A DNA stretch of 64,000 nucleotides from Prolixibacteraceae bacterium (GCA_023228025.1 JALOCD010000001.1:1-64000); one strand, 5' to 3'. Counted from the first letter of the stretch, positions 7,966-16,784 are shown. Notes: generated from the letters alone by a model not told the origin. Numbers and translations are program-made.

Positions 7966-9118
7966 TTTTACCAACAATCTAATTCGTTCAACTTCCGCGT
8001 CAGCAAAAAAATTGATGGGCGCATTTTTATTGGTCTTGCTCTTCTTCGGGGCATTTTCGCAGGAAGGTCCCCGCATCATCTCTAACTATGAACATGCTGA
8101 TTCCCCTGCCACCGGAAAGCTGATGGTAGAAATCATCAACCTCAATTTCTTCAAAGACAACGAATTCAAGAGCAAATACACAGACGGATATACCCTAACG
8201 GGGATGTGGATACGGCCTAAGTTGCTTTATTATCCGGATGAAAAATTCCGATTGGAGCTTGGCGGGCAGGTTCTGGCTTATAACGGACGTCAAGACTATA
8301 AATTATATCCATGGTTTTCCGCGGTTTACATGCCAACCAAAAACATCGCCTTTCGCATGGGAAATTTGGATCAGGATCTGAATCATGGGTTAGCTGAACC
8401 GGTGATGGATAGTGAATATATATTGAAAGATAAACCGGAGGCAGGCTTTCAGGCAAAGTTTAACTTCAGCCGATGGAATGCCGATTTTTGGATCGACTGG
8501 CAAAAGATGATATTCAAGGGGGATCCCTACAAAGAGCGGTTCGTATTTGGAACAGCGGGTGCAGTCACTTTGTTCCAAAATGAAAAACGAAAGCTTTCAA
8601 TGCCGATTGTCTTCAACGGATTGCACGAAGGGGGTGAAATTGATGCCGCACCTGGTCCTGCACAAACACATATTGTTGTGTCGGAAGGAATTAAATATGA
8701 ATACGAAACAGGTGGATCATTGATCAAATCCGGCCGTTTGGAGTGCACCTTTCTGCAATCCACCTATCCTCAAAATGAAACAGCCCTCCCCGGGAAAAGC
8801 GGGATTGGTTTTTTCATTCAGACTGCCATGAACACCGATTACGGCACCTTTGCCACCGGCTACTGGCAGGGAAACCGCTTTTTCACCCCGCTGGGAATGC
8901 CTCTTTACCAAAATGGTGCCACCGGTCAGGATGCAGCCGTTGATGTAAATCGTCTTTTGGTATTCTCCTATCGCTTCGACCACAAAATATTCGATCAGAG
9001 CAGATTTGGCATTGTGAGCGACCTTTTCTACAACCCCTCTACCCGGAAAATTTCAAACTGTGCAGCGCTCTATCTGACGGTGAATCTTTCGATTTTGTGT
9101 AGTAAAAAAGCGCTTTAG
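7952..9118 (+). CDS. putative outer-membrane beta-barrel protein
   Basis: I do not recognise a named family. The product of about 388 residues has a basic N-terminus and a hydrophobic export signal (LMGAFLLVLLFFGAFSQ). It is followed by alternating aromatic/polar strands of the kind seen in outer-membrane barrels (FRLELGGQVLAYNG, KNIAFRMGNLDQDLNHG, FNADFWIDWQK-like stretches). The ATG at 7952 overlaps the transporter gene by 14 bases. ATGs at 7958 and 8015 are alternatives and the last would still keep the signal. Co-transcription with a peptide transporter suggests a porin-like role in uptake, but this is inference. Confidence 0.65.
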   Translation: MPMINFTNNLIRSTSASAKKLMGAFLLVLLFFGAFSQEGPRIISNYEHADSPATGKLMVEIINLNFFKDNEFKSKYTDGYTLTGMWIRPKLLYYPDEKFRLELGGQVLAYNGRQDYKLYPWFSAVYMPTKNIAFRMGNLDQDLNHGLAEPVMDSEYILKDKPEAGFQAKFNFSRWNADFWIDWQKMIFKGDPYKERFVFGTAGAVTLFQNEKRKLSMPIVFNGLHEGGEIDAAPGPAQTHIVVSEGIKYEYETGGSLIKSGRLECTFLQSTYPQNETALPGKSGIGFFIQTAMNTDYGTFATGYWQGNRFFTPLGMPLYQNGATGQDAAVDVNRLLVFSYRFDHKIFDQSRFGIVSDLFYNPSTRKISNCAALYLTVNLSILCSKKAL

Positions 9119-9182
9119 GTCATCTTTACTCCAATAGGATGCTTTAACTCCTGATATTGTACTACTTATTTTTCCAAAGGAG

Positions 9183-9212
9183 TTGTTGTTTTCAAAAAAT
9201 ACGCTACTTTTG
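9183..9212 (+). promoter_or_regulatory. promoter of the rplM operon
   Basis: TTG at 9183-9185 is followed after 19 bases by TACTTTTG (9205-9212), a full match to the Bacteroidota consensus. Transcription from here would leave a leader of about 155 bases before the GTG start of rplM. Confidence 0.75.
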
Positions 9213-9372
9213 CAGTCCCGATTTTATCCTAATTTGTCGTTGTACGGATTGGAGGCGGTATCAACCTTAGCAAAATTTATCGAATAGTGGAATTCGGTAA
9301 ACTGGTACAGCGCCGATTCGACAGGTGAACCGACAAAAAATGGATTGTATCACATTATAAATTGAACCGAAA
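9213..9372 (+). promoter_or_regulatory. rplM 5' leader, possible autoregulatory RNA
   Basis: This stretch of about 155 bases between the promoter and rplM contains no gene and is GC-richer than nearby intergenic DNA (for example GGAGGCGGTATCAACC and GGTACAGCGCCGATTCGACA). Ribosomal protein operons often carry structured leaders bound by one of their products. I can see possible pairing segments but cannot fold it reliably, so a leader of this kind is suggested and not shown. Confidence 0.4.
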
Positions 9373-9828
9373 GTGGACACTTTAAGTTACAGAACCGTAT
9401 CGCTTAACAAAGCAACGGCACAAAAAGAATGGGTAGTGGTAGATGCCACAGACCAGATCCTGGGTAGATTGTCAAGTAAGATTGCATTGGTACTCAGAGG
9501 CAAACATAAACCTGGCTATACTCCTCACGTGGATTGCGGCGACAATGTTATCGTCATCAATGCTGAGAAAGTTCGTTTGACCGGGAATAAGATGAAAGGC
9601 AAAGTCTATATCCGCCACACGGGTTATCCGGGCGGTCAGCGTTTCCAAACTGCTGAAGAACTGATGGCCAAACATCCTGCCCGTATGGTCGAAAAAGCCG
9701 TAAAAGGTATGTTGCCGAAGAATAGTCTTGGAGCCAAGCTGTTCACCAATTTGCATGTATATGTTGGAGCTGAGCACGATAATGCCGCACAGCAACCAAA
9801 AGTTATTAACCTTGACAATATTAGATAA
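9373..9828 (+). CDS. rplM: 50S ribosomal protein L13 (uL13)
   Basis: This is a large-subunit ribosomal protein that binds 23S rRNA early in assembly. The 151-residue product has the family core VVDATDQILGRLSSKIA, PHVDCGDNVIVINA and GMLPKNSLGAK. The start is a GTG at 9373 giving MDTLSYRTVSLNKA, which is the usual N-terminus in Bacteroidota. rpsI follows after 5 bases, the standard L13-S9 pair, and rpsB and tsf continue the operon. Confidence 0.97.
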   Translation: MDTLSYRTVSLNKATAQKEWVVVDATDQILGRLSSKIALVLRGKHKPGYTPHVDCGDNVIVINAEKVRLTGNKMKGKVYIRHTGYPGGQRFQTAEELMAKHPARMVEKAVKGMLPKNSLGAKLFTNLHVYVGAEHDNAAQQPKVINLDNIR

Positions 9829-9833
9829 GTATC

Positions 9834-10220
9834 ATGGAAGTTATTAACGCTTTAGGCAGGAGAAAAACTGCTGTTGCCCGTGTATACCTTACTGAAGGCA
9901 AAGGAAATATTACCATCAACAAAAGAGAATTGAACGAGTACTTCCCGGTAGGAACGCTGCAATATGTTGTTCAGCAACCCTTGCACCTTTGTGAAGTAGC
10001 CGGACAATACGACATCAAAGTAAATCTTGACGGTGGAGGTCTGACAGGTCAGGCCGAAGCACTTCGTCTTGGTATCTCCCGTGCACTCTTGAAAATTAGC
10101 GCCGATTTCCGTCCAAAACTGAAAGCAGCCGGATTTTTAACCCGCGACCCGCGCGAAGTGGAACGTAAGAAACCAGGGCAACCAAAAGCACGCAAGAGAT
10201 TCCAATTCTCGAAACGTTAA
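9834..10220 (+). CDS. rpsI: 30S ribosomal protein S9 (uS9)
   Basis: This is a small-subunit protein whose basic C-terminal tail reaches the P site. The 128-residue product begins MEVINALGRRKTAVARVYL and ends in the basic tail KKPGQPKARKRFQFSKR. The core GGGLTGQAEALRLGISRALL is intact. It lies 5 bases after rplM and about 108 bases before rpsB, so it sits in the same operon. Confidence 0.97.
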   Translation: MEVINALGRRKTAVARVYLTEGKGNITINKRELNEYFPVGTLQYVVQQPLHLCEVAGQYDIKVNLDGGGLTGQAEALRLGISRALLKISADFRPKLKAAGFLTRDPREVERKKPGQPKARKRFQFSKR

Positions 10221-10328
10221 TCGATTTAAACACTATTTATTTTTAATAACAGGTTTAGCATCTAAATTTTCCGGACTCCCTTTGCGGACTACCGGGAGAT
10301 TGACTGAACAGAAAGTAAACAATTCATT

Positions 10329-11228
10329 ATGCCAAGAACAGAATTTAAGCAGTTGCTGGATGCAGGCGTTCACTTTGGGCACCTCAAACGCAAATGGAAT
10401 CCAAACATGGCCCCCTACATCTTCATGGAGAAGAACGGGATCCACATCATCGACCTGCAAAAAACAATTGTAAAGATTGACGAAGCTGCCGATGCCCTCA
10501 AACAAATCGCCCGTTCAGGACGCAAGGTCATGTTCGTTGCGACCAAAAAACAGGCGAAGACCATCGTAGCCGAGAAAGTATCAGCAGTAAATATGCCCTA
10601 TGTAGTTGAACGTTGGCCTGGTGGTATGCTTACCAACTTCCCAACCATCCGCAAGGCTGTTAAGAAGATGTCGACCATCGACAAAATGATCAAGGATTCA
10701 AGCTGGGACAATCTTTCCAAGCGTGAAAAACTTCAGATTACTCGTCAAAGGGCTAAACTGGAGAAGATCCTCGGTTCAATCGTTGACCTGACCCGCCTGC
10801 CCGCAGCACTCTTTATCATCGATGTGATGAAAGAGAAGATCGCTGTTCGCGAAGCCCAGCGTCTGAGCATCCCAATCTTTGGGATGGTAGATACCAACTC
10901 CGATCCAAACGGCATCGATTTTGTTATTCCGGCCAATGATGACGCTTCACAATCCATCGATCTGATCGTTGGCGTGATGTGCGACGCTATCAAAGATGGT
11001 CTATCCGACCGTAAAGTTGAGCGCGATGGCGAGGAAAAAGACGAAAAACCTATTTCTACCCTGAAGAAAGGTCGCAAGACTGTAGCCAAAATCATTGTTG
11101 AAGACGATGAAGAGGTTGAGGCAGACGACAACGAGGATATCCTTGAAGAGGAGCTCGATGCAATTCTTGTTGACGAGGATGCAGCTGAAGAGGAAGAAGA
11201 GGAAGATCTCGCTGAAGAAGCAAAGTAA
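10329..11228 (+). CDS. rpsB: 30S ribosomal protein S2 (uS2) with acidic C-terminal tail
   Basis: S2 binds late to the small subunit and helps recruit S1. The 299-residue product has the family start FKQLLDAGVHFGHLKRKWNP, ERWPGGMLTN and the C-terminal PIFGMVDTNSDP motif. It is about 50 residues longer than many S2 proteins because of a highly acidic tail from about residue 255 onward (runs of E and D such as DAAEEEEEEDLAEE). tsf follows after 23 bases, the usual S2-Ts order. Confidence 0.96.
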   Translation: MPRTEFKQLLDAGVHFGHLKRKWNPNMAPYIFMEKNGIHIIDLQKTIVKIDEAADALKQIARSGRKVMFVATKKQAKTIVAEKVSAVNMPYVVERWPGGMLTNFPTIRKAVKKMSTIDKMIKDSSWDNLSKREKLQITRQRAKLEKILGSIVDLTRLPAALFIIDVMKEKIAVREAQRLSIPIFGMVDTNSDPNGIDFVIPANDDASQSIDLIVGVMCDAIKDGLSDRKVERDGEEKDEKPISTLKKGRKTVAKIIVEDDEEVEADDNEDILEEELDAILVDEDAAEEEEEEDLAEEAK

Positions 11229-11251
11229 TTATTTCAAATATTTATTCTGAG

Positions 11252-12076
11252 ATGGAAATTAGTACTGCAGATGTAGTCAAATTACGCAAAGCAACAGGCG
11301 CAGGAATGATGGATTGCAAAAATGCTTTGGCCGATGCCGAAGGAAACTTTGATCGTGCGGTGGAGATCATCCGCGAAAAAGGGAAGCTGGTTGCCAGCAA
11401 ACGTGCCGACAGGGAATCATCTGAAGGCGTTGTTCTGGCTAAAGTTTCTGCTGATCAAAGTTTTGGGGCCATTATATCCCTCAATTGCGAAACAGATTTC
11501 GTTGCAAAAAATGAGAATTTCGTTGCACTTACCCATAAAATTCTTGATCATGCGCTTGCCAACAAAAGCAACAGCCTGGATGCAGTGAAAGCATTGGTTC
11601 TTGATGGACGTACCATCGGTGAACAAGTGATGGAGCAGACAGGTATTATCGGAGAAAAGATTGAATTGCCTTTCTACGAATCTGTCGCAGCAGCTTTTGT
11701 TGTTCCTTACATCCACCCCGGAAACAAACTGGCTACGCTGGTCGGTTTCAACAAGGTTGTTGATTTGCAGGTCGGGAAAGACGTCGCTATGCAAATAGCT
11801 GCCATGAGCCCGGTTGCCATCGACAACGCGGATGTTGCACCCGCCATTATTGAACAAGAGTTGAAGATTGCCAAAGAAAAATTCCGTTTGGAAGGCAAAC
11901 CTGAAAACATGCTTGACAAAATTGCACAGGGCGCATTGAACAAATTTTTCAAAGAGAGCACCTTATTAAACCAGGACTTTGTTAAGGACAACAAGATGAC
12001 AATCCGTCAATACCTTGGAAGCGTTGATAAAGACCTTAAAGTAACTGAGATCAAACGCTTTACATTAAACGTCTGA
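11252..12076 (+). CDS. tsf: elongation factor Ts
   Basis: EF-Ts is the nucleotide exchange factor that releases GDP from EF-Tu in the cytoplasm. The 274-residue product has the N-terminal UBA-like domain with KLRKATGAGMMDCKNAL, followed by the EF-Tu contact motif NCETDFVAKNENF, and two core subdomains with HIAAMSP-like sequence (MQIAAMSPVAID). Length is normal. It is the last gene of the ribosomal operon and is followed 23 bases later by a strong terminator. Confidence 0.97.
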   Translation: MEISTADVVKLRKATGAGMMDCKNALADAEGNFDRAVEIIREKGKLVASKRADRESSEGVVLAKVSADQSFGAIISLNCETDFVAKNENFVALTHKILDHALANKSNSLDAVKALVLDGRTIGEQVMEQTGIIGEKIELPFYESVAAAFVVPYIHPGNKLATLVGFNKVVDLQVGKDVAMQIAAMSPVAIDNADVAPAIIEQELKIAKEKFRLEGKPENMLDKIAQGALNKFFKESTLLNQDFVKDNKMTIRQYLGSVDKDLKVTEIKRFTLNV

Positions 12077-12098
12077 TCAAAGTATTCCCCCTGATATC

Positions 12099-12126
12099 AA
12101 AACCTCCTTCGGGAGGTTTTTTTTTG
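12099..12126 (+). terminator. intrinsic terminator after tsf
   Basis: A 9-bp stem AAAACCTCC / GGAGGTTTT closes a TTCG tetraloop and runs directly into a tract of T. This is a textbook intrinsic terminator that ends the rplM-rpsI-rpsB-tsf transcript. Confidence 0.92.
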
Positions 12127-12156
12127 ATTCCTCCTCTCCGGAGTATCGGAATAAGG

Positions 12157-12187
12157 TTTGTTATCAATTATTTTTAATATAAATTTG
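12157..12187 (+). promoter_or_regulatory. promoter of pyrH-frr
   Basis: TTTG (12157-12160), a 19-base spacer and TAAATTTG (12180-12187) match the Bacteroidota consensus exactly. It lies after the tsf terminator and about 75 bases before pyrH, so pyrH-frr forms its own transcription unit. Confidence 0.85.
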
Positions 12188-12262
12188 TATTGAAATGAGC
12201 GTCCCTAAACTTGGGGATCCATGCGCATGAATTAAATACATACTGGTTAGAATTTAACCCAA

Positions 12263-12976
12263 ATGATAAAATATAACAGGGTAGTTTTAAAGCTTTCGGG
12301 AGAATCCCTTCTCGGAAAACTTCAACACGGCATCGATCAGGAGGTTCTTTCTGATTATGCACTTCAAATCAAAGAGATTATATCCATCGGAATTGAAGTG
12401 GGTATCGTCATTGGCGGTGGCAATATTTTCAGGGGTTTGAGTGGTACTACCAAAGGATTCGATCGCTGTAAAGGTGACCAGATGGGCATGTTGGCAACTG
12501 TGGTCAACAGCCTGGCGCTTGCCTCTGCCCTGGAATCATTGCAGATTAAAGCCAGGGTACTAACGGCGATTGCCATGCAGCCAATCGGTGAATTTTACAC
12601 CAAAGAACTGGCCATCAAAGCGCTAGAGAAAGGTGAGGTAGCCATTTTTGCCGCCGGAACCGGCAATCCCTTTTTTACTACGGATACAGCCGCCTCCCTG
12701 CGAGCCATTGAAGTAGGGGCCGATGTCATGCTAAAAGGCACCCGGGTGGATGGCATTTACACAGCTGATCCTGAAAAAAATCCATCGGCAGTGAAGTTTG
12801 ACAAAATTTCCTTCGACGAGATTTATTCAAAAGATTTGCGTGTCATGGATCTTACTGCCACAACACTCTGCAAGGAGAACAACCTTCCGATCATTGTCTT
12901 CAACATGGATAAAAAGGGAAACCTGTTGAAAGTGGTTCACGGCGAACCCGTCGGAACCTATGTCTACAATGAGTAG
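12263..12976 (+). CDS. pyrH: uridylate kinase (UMP kinase)
   Basis: PyrH makes UDP from UMP and ATP, a step in pyrimidine nucleotide synthesis. The 237-residue product has the amino-acid-kinase fold motifs VVLKLSGESLLG at the N-terminus, VIGGGNIFRG, and the C-terminal GTRVDGIYTADP loop that binds ATP. It is of normal length. It has a consensus promoter upstream and is followed after 26 bases by frr, a pairing that is conserved in bacteria. Confidence 0.97.
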   Translation: MIKYNRVVLKLSGESLLGKLQHGIDQEVLSDYALQIKEIISIGIEVGIVIGGGNIFRGLSGTTKGFDRCKGDQMGMLATVVNSLALASALESLQIKARVLTAIAMQPIGEFYTKELAIKALEKGEVAIFAAGTGNPFFTTDTAASLRAIEVGADVMLKGTRVDGIYTADPEKNPSAVKFDKISFDEIYSKDLRVMDLTATTLCKENNLPIIVFNMDKKGNLLKVVHGEPVGTYVYNE

Positions 12977-13002
12977 CATCTTAAACGCAAAATCATATAC
13001 AA

Positions 13003-13569
13003 ATGAATGAGGAAATTCAAATGTTAATGGATGAAACCATCGAAAGGATGGAGCATGCTTTGACTCATCTCGACAACGAACTGGCACATATCAGGGCCGG
13101 AAAAGCCTCTCCAAGAATGATTGAAGGGGTTTTGGTGGATTATTATGGATCGATGACCCCGCTGCCCCAGGTAGCCAATATAAGCACCCCAGATGCCCGG
13201 ACCATTGCCATTCAACCCTGGGAGAAAAAGATGATTCACACCATCGAAAGAGCCATCATCAACTCCAATCTGGGATTTAACCCCGAAAACAATGGAGAAA
13301 TCATCCGCATCAATGTCCCCGTTCCAACAGAAGAACGCAGACGTAATTTGGTAAGGGATGCCCACAAGGAGAGCGAGACGGCAAAAGTTAGTGTACGTTC
13401 AGCGCGAAAAGATGGAAATGATTTCCTAAAAAAGCTTTTAAAAGGAAAAGAGATCTCTGAAGACGAAGAGAAAATAGCTGTCGATGAGATCCAGAACCTC
13501 ACGGACAGCTATACCAAAAAGATTGAGACAATGCTATTGGCCAAAGAGAAGGAGATCCTGACCATCTGA
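13003..13569 (+). CDS. frr: ribosome recycling factor
   Basis: RRF splits post-termination ribosomes together with EF-G. The 188-residue product has the three-helix-bundle protein sequence of the family: HLDNELAHIRAGKASPRMI near the N-terminus, TPLPQVANISTPDARTIAI in the second domain, and VPVPTEERRRNLV. Length matches the family. It follows pyrH in the same direction and converges with the SPOR lipoprotein gene. Confidence 0.97.
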   Translation: MNEEIQMLMDETIERMEHALTHLDNELAHIRAGKASPRMIEGVLVDYYGSMTPLPQVANISTPDARTIAIQPWEKKMIHTIERAIINSNLGFNPENNGEIIRINVPVPTEERRRNLVRDAHKESETAKVSVRSARKDGNDFLKKLLKGKEISEDEEKIAVDEIQNLTDSYTKKIETMLLAKEKEILTI

Positions 13570-13595
13570 CAAGACGGACAGGAACATTTTCCCTT

Positions 13596-14057
13596 TTATT
13601 GTTTCCTGATCAGCAACCAAATATCGCTGTATTTCGGGTAGGTTGATCTTACTTCTGCAATTCTGGCACGGGCGGCAGCCTCTTCCGCATAGCTGTTGCC
13701 ACAAACCCTGTACATTCCGCTATCATTCATTAAAATAACCGGATGAAAATTTTCGGTTGTAAGCGTCTCTTTCAGACGTTTTGCATTTTCCAATACAGAG
13801 AAACTACCCATTATCACGAAGAATTTATTGGCGCCATAATCAGCAATTTCGCCTGATGCCGCAGAGAAATGTTCCTCTTTAGATGCCACTGCGGCCGGTT
13901 TGCTGTCATAGGCTTTTGGCGCTGGAGTCGGCGCTGCAACAACTGCCGGAGTAGATTTTTCCTGGGCAACAGGTTGCGGTTTTGGGGCAATCTTTTGGGT
14001 TTTACATGCGGCAAGTGCAACGATTACCAGGACAAGTAATAGCGATAGGTTCTTCAT
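13596..14057 (-). CDS. SPOR-domain lipoprotein
   Basis: The 153-residue product begins with a lipoprotein signal whose lipobox LAAC places the lipid on C18. A proline/alanine-rich linker follows (about 25-60). The C-terminal part (about 78-153) is a SPOR domain (KFFVIMGSFSVLENAKRLKE, YRVCGNSYAEEAAARARI). SPOR domains bind peptidoglycan stripped of stem peptides, often at division sites. The protein is therefore probably anchored to a membrane and tethered to the cell wall. It stands alone between convergent frr and a divergent receiver gene. Confidence 0.88.
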   Translation of the reverse strand: MKNLSLLLVLVIVALAACKTQKIAPKPQPVAQEKSTPAVVAAPTPAPKAYDSKPAAVASKEEHFSAASGEIADYGANKFFVIMGSFSVLENAKRLKETLTTENFHPVILMNDSGMYRVCGNSYAEEAAARARIAEVRSTYPKYSDIWLLIRKQ

Positions 14058-14327
14058 ATTCTTTGTATTTATTTAGTTGAATTGTAAGGTCTCCTGATCA
14101 TTCAAAAGACTAGGCTACCAGTCGACCATCTTTCCGGCTAAATTACTATTTTTTTCAATCACTAAGCAGTACAGGGGTCAGATTTAACCCGCTTGCCAAT
14201 CACCCAAAAAAACAGAACAGGAATGATTACATTAGCGTAAGATTTTTAATATCTTTACATTCACAGTACTTTATAATCAAACTGAAAGAAAATTTTGTTT
14301 AGACTGGAAGCTTAATCCCTTAAAAAA

Positions 14328-14846
14328 ATGACCGCTATGCAAAGACGAACTGAACCGTTAATTTTCATTGTGGAAGACAATCCTGTTTACAATAAACTGG
14401 TTGCCAACTACTTGCAATCAAAAAAATTCACCCATGTGGAATCCTTTTTTACTGGTGAAGAGTGTTTAAAAAGAATTGACGAAAAGCCGGATATCATCAT
14501 ACAGGATTATTTGCTGGAAGGAATTGACGGCATAGGGGTGTTAAAACATGTCAAGAAAGTGCTTCCGCATACAGAATTTATCTTCCTTTCCGGCCAGGAC
14601 AGTGTGGATGTAGCAGTCAATACTTTGAAAATGGGAGCGTTTGATTACATAGTGAAGGATCAGATGGCGCTTAAAAAACTGACTGACAAGATTACAAAAA
14701 TATTAGCCATGCAAAGTCTCAAAAAGAGCAACAAAAGATACAAGACTGGAATCACCCTTTTCTTTCTTGCGCTTGCAGCCATCGTCCTGCTTCTGGTCAG
14801 TTTATCTTTACTTTATCCCAATAAGTTCACCTTGTTTAATAGATAA
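14328..14846 (+). CDS. membrane-anchored CheY-like receiver protein
   Basis: The 172-residue product is a single receiver domain (about 10-130) with the acidic residues in IVEDNP, the phospho-acceptor in IIIQDYLLEG (D60) and the conserved lysine in YIVKDQ. After a short basic linker it ends in one strongly hydrophobic segment (about 144-166, TLFFLALAAIVLLLVSLSLL), so the receiver is probably tethered to the inner membrane by its C-terminus. There is no output domain. The start at 14328 is chosen because the next ATG at 14337 would also fit. No kinase is adjacent. Confidence 0.85.
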   Translation: MTAMQRRTEPLIFIVEDNPVYNKLVANYLQSKKFTHVESFFTGEECLKRIDEKPDIIIQDYLLEGIDGIGVLKHVKKVLPHTEFIFLSGQDSVDVAVNTLKMGAFDYIVKDQMALKKLTDKITKILAMQSLKKSNKRYKTGITLFFLALAAIVLLLVSLSLLYPNKFTLFNR

Positions 14847-14858
14847 CCATCCACTTTT

Positions 14859-16571
14859 TCATATAGCCGCTCCTCGTAAGCGGCTATTTTTTTTGGCATT
14901 GCTTGCCGAAACGGGTTTTAATATTGAATGGTATTCTGCATTGTTCCCCAATACTGATTTGGCTTTGGTTATATCCGTGTCATCCCTGAAGGAGGCAATA
15001 ACAGCACCTTTCTGATAATAATATCTGGTCACAATTTCATCGGCCAAAACACTGCTAACCTCTTTTCTGAACTTCTTCAGATCGGCTTCTACATTGATGG
15101 TCAACTTTTTCTCGAGGGCATCGAATTCTGCCAGGGACTCATTGTAAGAGCGCTCCTTTTTGGCAGTTTCAATCAATCCTTTCAAGACTAGTGCACTTCT
15201 GGATTGATAGGTAAATTTCCTGGAAGATAAAAACTGGTGAAAATCGTTAAAAATCTGATCGTTAACTTCAAATTGATCTGGTGGGGCAATGGTTGGATGG
15301 GAAGCGACAAAATGGGTGGCATAATCAAAAATTATGTTCTCCTGAATCAATTTGTAGGCCAGATCGCAAAGTGTGTCCTGATCCAATTTTACATCAGGAA
15401 TGATTCCGCCCCCATCAAAAACCTTACGTCCCCCCTTGGTGGCAAACTCATGAATCAAGGAATCAGGGATGGTTCCAACGCTGCCGTCCTTATTTCGGTG
15501 AGAATAGTCGAGGGCCTGAATACACCTTCCGCTGGGAATATAATATTTTGCAGTCGTGACTTTCAATTTGGTGTTGTAACTCAAATCCCTGGTGGTCTGA
15601 ACCAACCCTTTGCCAAACGTCCTTTTGCCCATAATGACTGCCCGGTCAAGATCTTGCAATGCGCCTGCCACAATTTCTGAAGCAGAGGCCGATCCCCTGT
15701 TAACCAGCACGACGATGGGCATAATGGTATCAATCGGTTGTTCGGTAGCCCTGTACATTTTGTCCCATTGGGCGACCTTACCCCTGGTATTTACAACCTC
15801 TTCTCCGTGTTTGACAAAAAGGTTCACCATTTTTACGGCCTCACCCAATAATCCTCCCGGATTTGAACGAAGGTCTATGACCATCGTTGTAGCGCCCTTC
15901 TTGTCCCTTAAATCCAGAAATGACTCTTTTATCCGGTCGGCACAACCATCCGTGAAACTCGACAGGCGCATATACCCTGTCTTTGCATCAAGCATTCCGG
16001 CATATGTGACAGGATCAATTTTGATCTCTTCCCTAATCAGTTCGATCTCAAAGGTTTTTTTCGCTTCGGGACGGAGCATTTTCAATTTCAATGCTTTTTT
16101 AGCGGGGCCTTTCAGTCCGGCAGAGACATCCTCAACGGTAGATTTATTGATGGGTTTCCCATCCAGTTCCAGGAAAATATCTCCCGCTTTTAACCCTGCC
16201 TTTTGGGCCGGGAAACCTTCATAAGGCTCTGCTACCACAATTTTGTCGCCCCTCTTGCTGATCAATGCACCGATGCCGCCATACTCCCCGGTAGTCATGA
16301 ATTTAAAATCATCCATATCCTCTTCGGGAATGTAAGTAGTATAAGGATCGAGAGATTCCAGCATATCATCGATGCCTGTTTTGATCAGTTTCTCGGGTTT
16401 TATGTCCTCCACGTAGAAAAGATTAAGCTCACGGAAAAGGGTATAGAATATATCAAGGTTTTTAGAGATCTCAAAATTTTTCTGGTCTGTCTTGAAACCC
16501 CAGAATGACAATCCCATGATGGCTACAATCGATAAGGCCAAAGCGGCTTTAAGAATCCGGTTCGTCTTCAT
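14859..16571 (-). CDS. S41 family C-terminal processing peptidase (CtpA/Prc-like)
   Basis: This is a periplasmic serine protease that trims or degrades proteins from their C-terminus. The 570-residue product has an N-terminal membrane anchor or signal (about 6-25), a PDZ domain (about 95-170, GGIGALISKRGDKIVV), and the S41 domain with the catalytic serine in NRGSASASEI (about 291-300) and the lysine in TFGKGLVQ (K321). A C-terminal extension of about 200 residues follows. Its last codons overlap a hairpin with a T tract that serves the convergent receiver gene. Confidence 0.93.
   Translation of the reverse strand: MKTNRILKAALALSIVAIMGLSFWGFKTDQKNFEISKNLDIFYTLFRELNLFYVEDIKPEKLIKTGIDDMLESLDPYTTYIPEEDMDDFKFMTTGEYGGIGALISKRGDKIVVAEPYEGFPAQKAGLKAGDIFLELDGKPINKSTVEDVSAGLKGPAKKALKLKMLRPEAKKTFEIELIREEIKIDPVTYAGMLDAKTGYMRLSSFTDGCADRIKESFLDLRDKKGATTMVIDLRSNPGGLLGEAVKMVNLFVKHGEEVVNTRGKVAQWDKMYRATEQPIDTIMPIVVLVNRGSASASEIVAGALQDLDRAVIMGKRTFGKGLVQTTRDLSYNTKLKVTTAKYYIPSGRCIQALDYSHRNKDGSVGTIPDSLIHEFATKGGRKVFDGGGIIPDVKLDQDTLCDLAYKLIQENIIFDYATHFVASHPTIAPPDQFEVNDQIFNDFHQFLSSRKFTYQSRSALVLKGLIETAKKERSYNESLAEFDALEKKLTINVEADLKKFRKEVSSVLADEIVTRYYYQKGAVIASFRDDTDITKAKSVLGNNAEYHSILKPVSASNAKKNSRLRGAAI
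14864..14894 (+). terminator. terminator of the receiver gene, inside the ctpA 3' end
   Basis: An 8-bp stem TAGCCGCT / AGCGGCTA with a 7-base loop is followed by eight T on the plus strand. It would end the transcript of the receiver gene at 14328-14846. The same bases encode the last residues of the protease on the other strand. Confidence 0.8.
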
Positions 16572-16759
16572 TTATGGTACAGTATTACTATTTATTGGTT
16601 CTTGTTGAAGTGGGTAAAGTTAATAAAAGCTCTTTGATTCAATTCAACCGATTAAAAATGAAAAGTTAAAAGATAATAAACTGTTACAAATCAACCTTTA
16701 ATCAATGGCATATCATCACATTATTCATGTCTCTCATTAGCACATTCCCACAATTTGTC

Positions 16760-16767
16760 TACTTTTG
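16760..16767 (+). promoter_or_regulatory. -7 element before rsgA
   Basis: TACTTTTG matches TAnnTTTG, with a partial -33 element (TTAG, 16737-16740) 19 bases upstream. If used, transcription starts near 16773, downstream of the TTG at 16755 and upstream of the TTG at 16785. This supports the later start of rsgA. Confidence 0.55.
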
Positions 16768-16784
16768 AAAATAAAATCTGCATA

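Noticed and set aside
15610..16224. 204-codon plus-strand frame within ctpA
   Set aside because: It is a shadow of the protease gene, whose motifs are complete on the minus strand.
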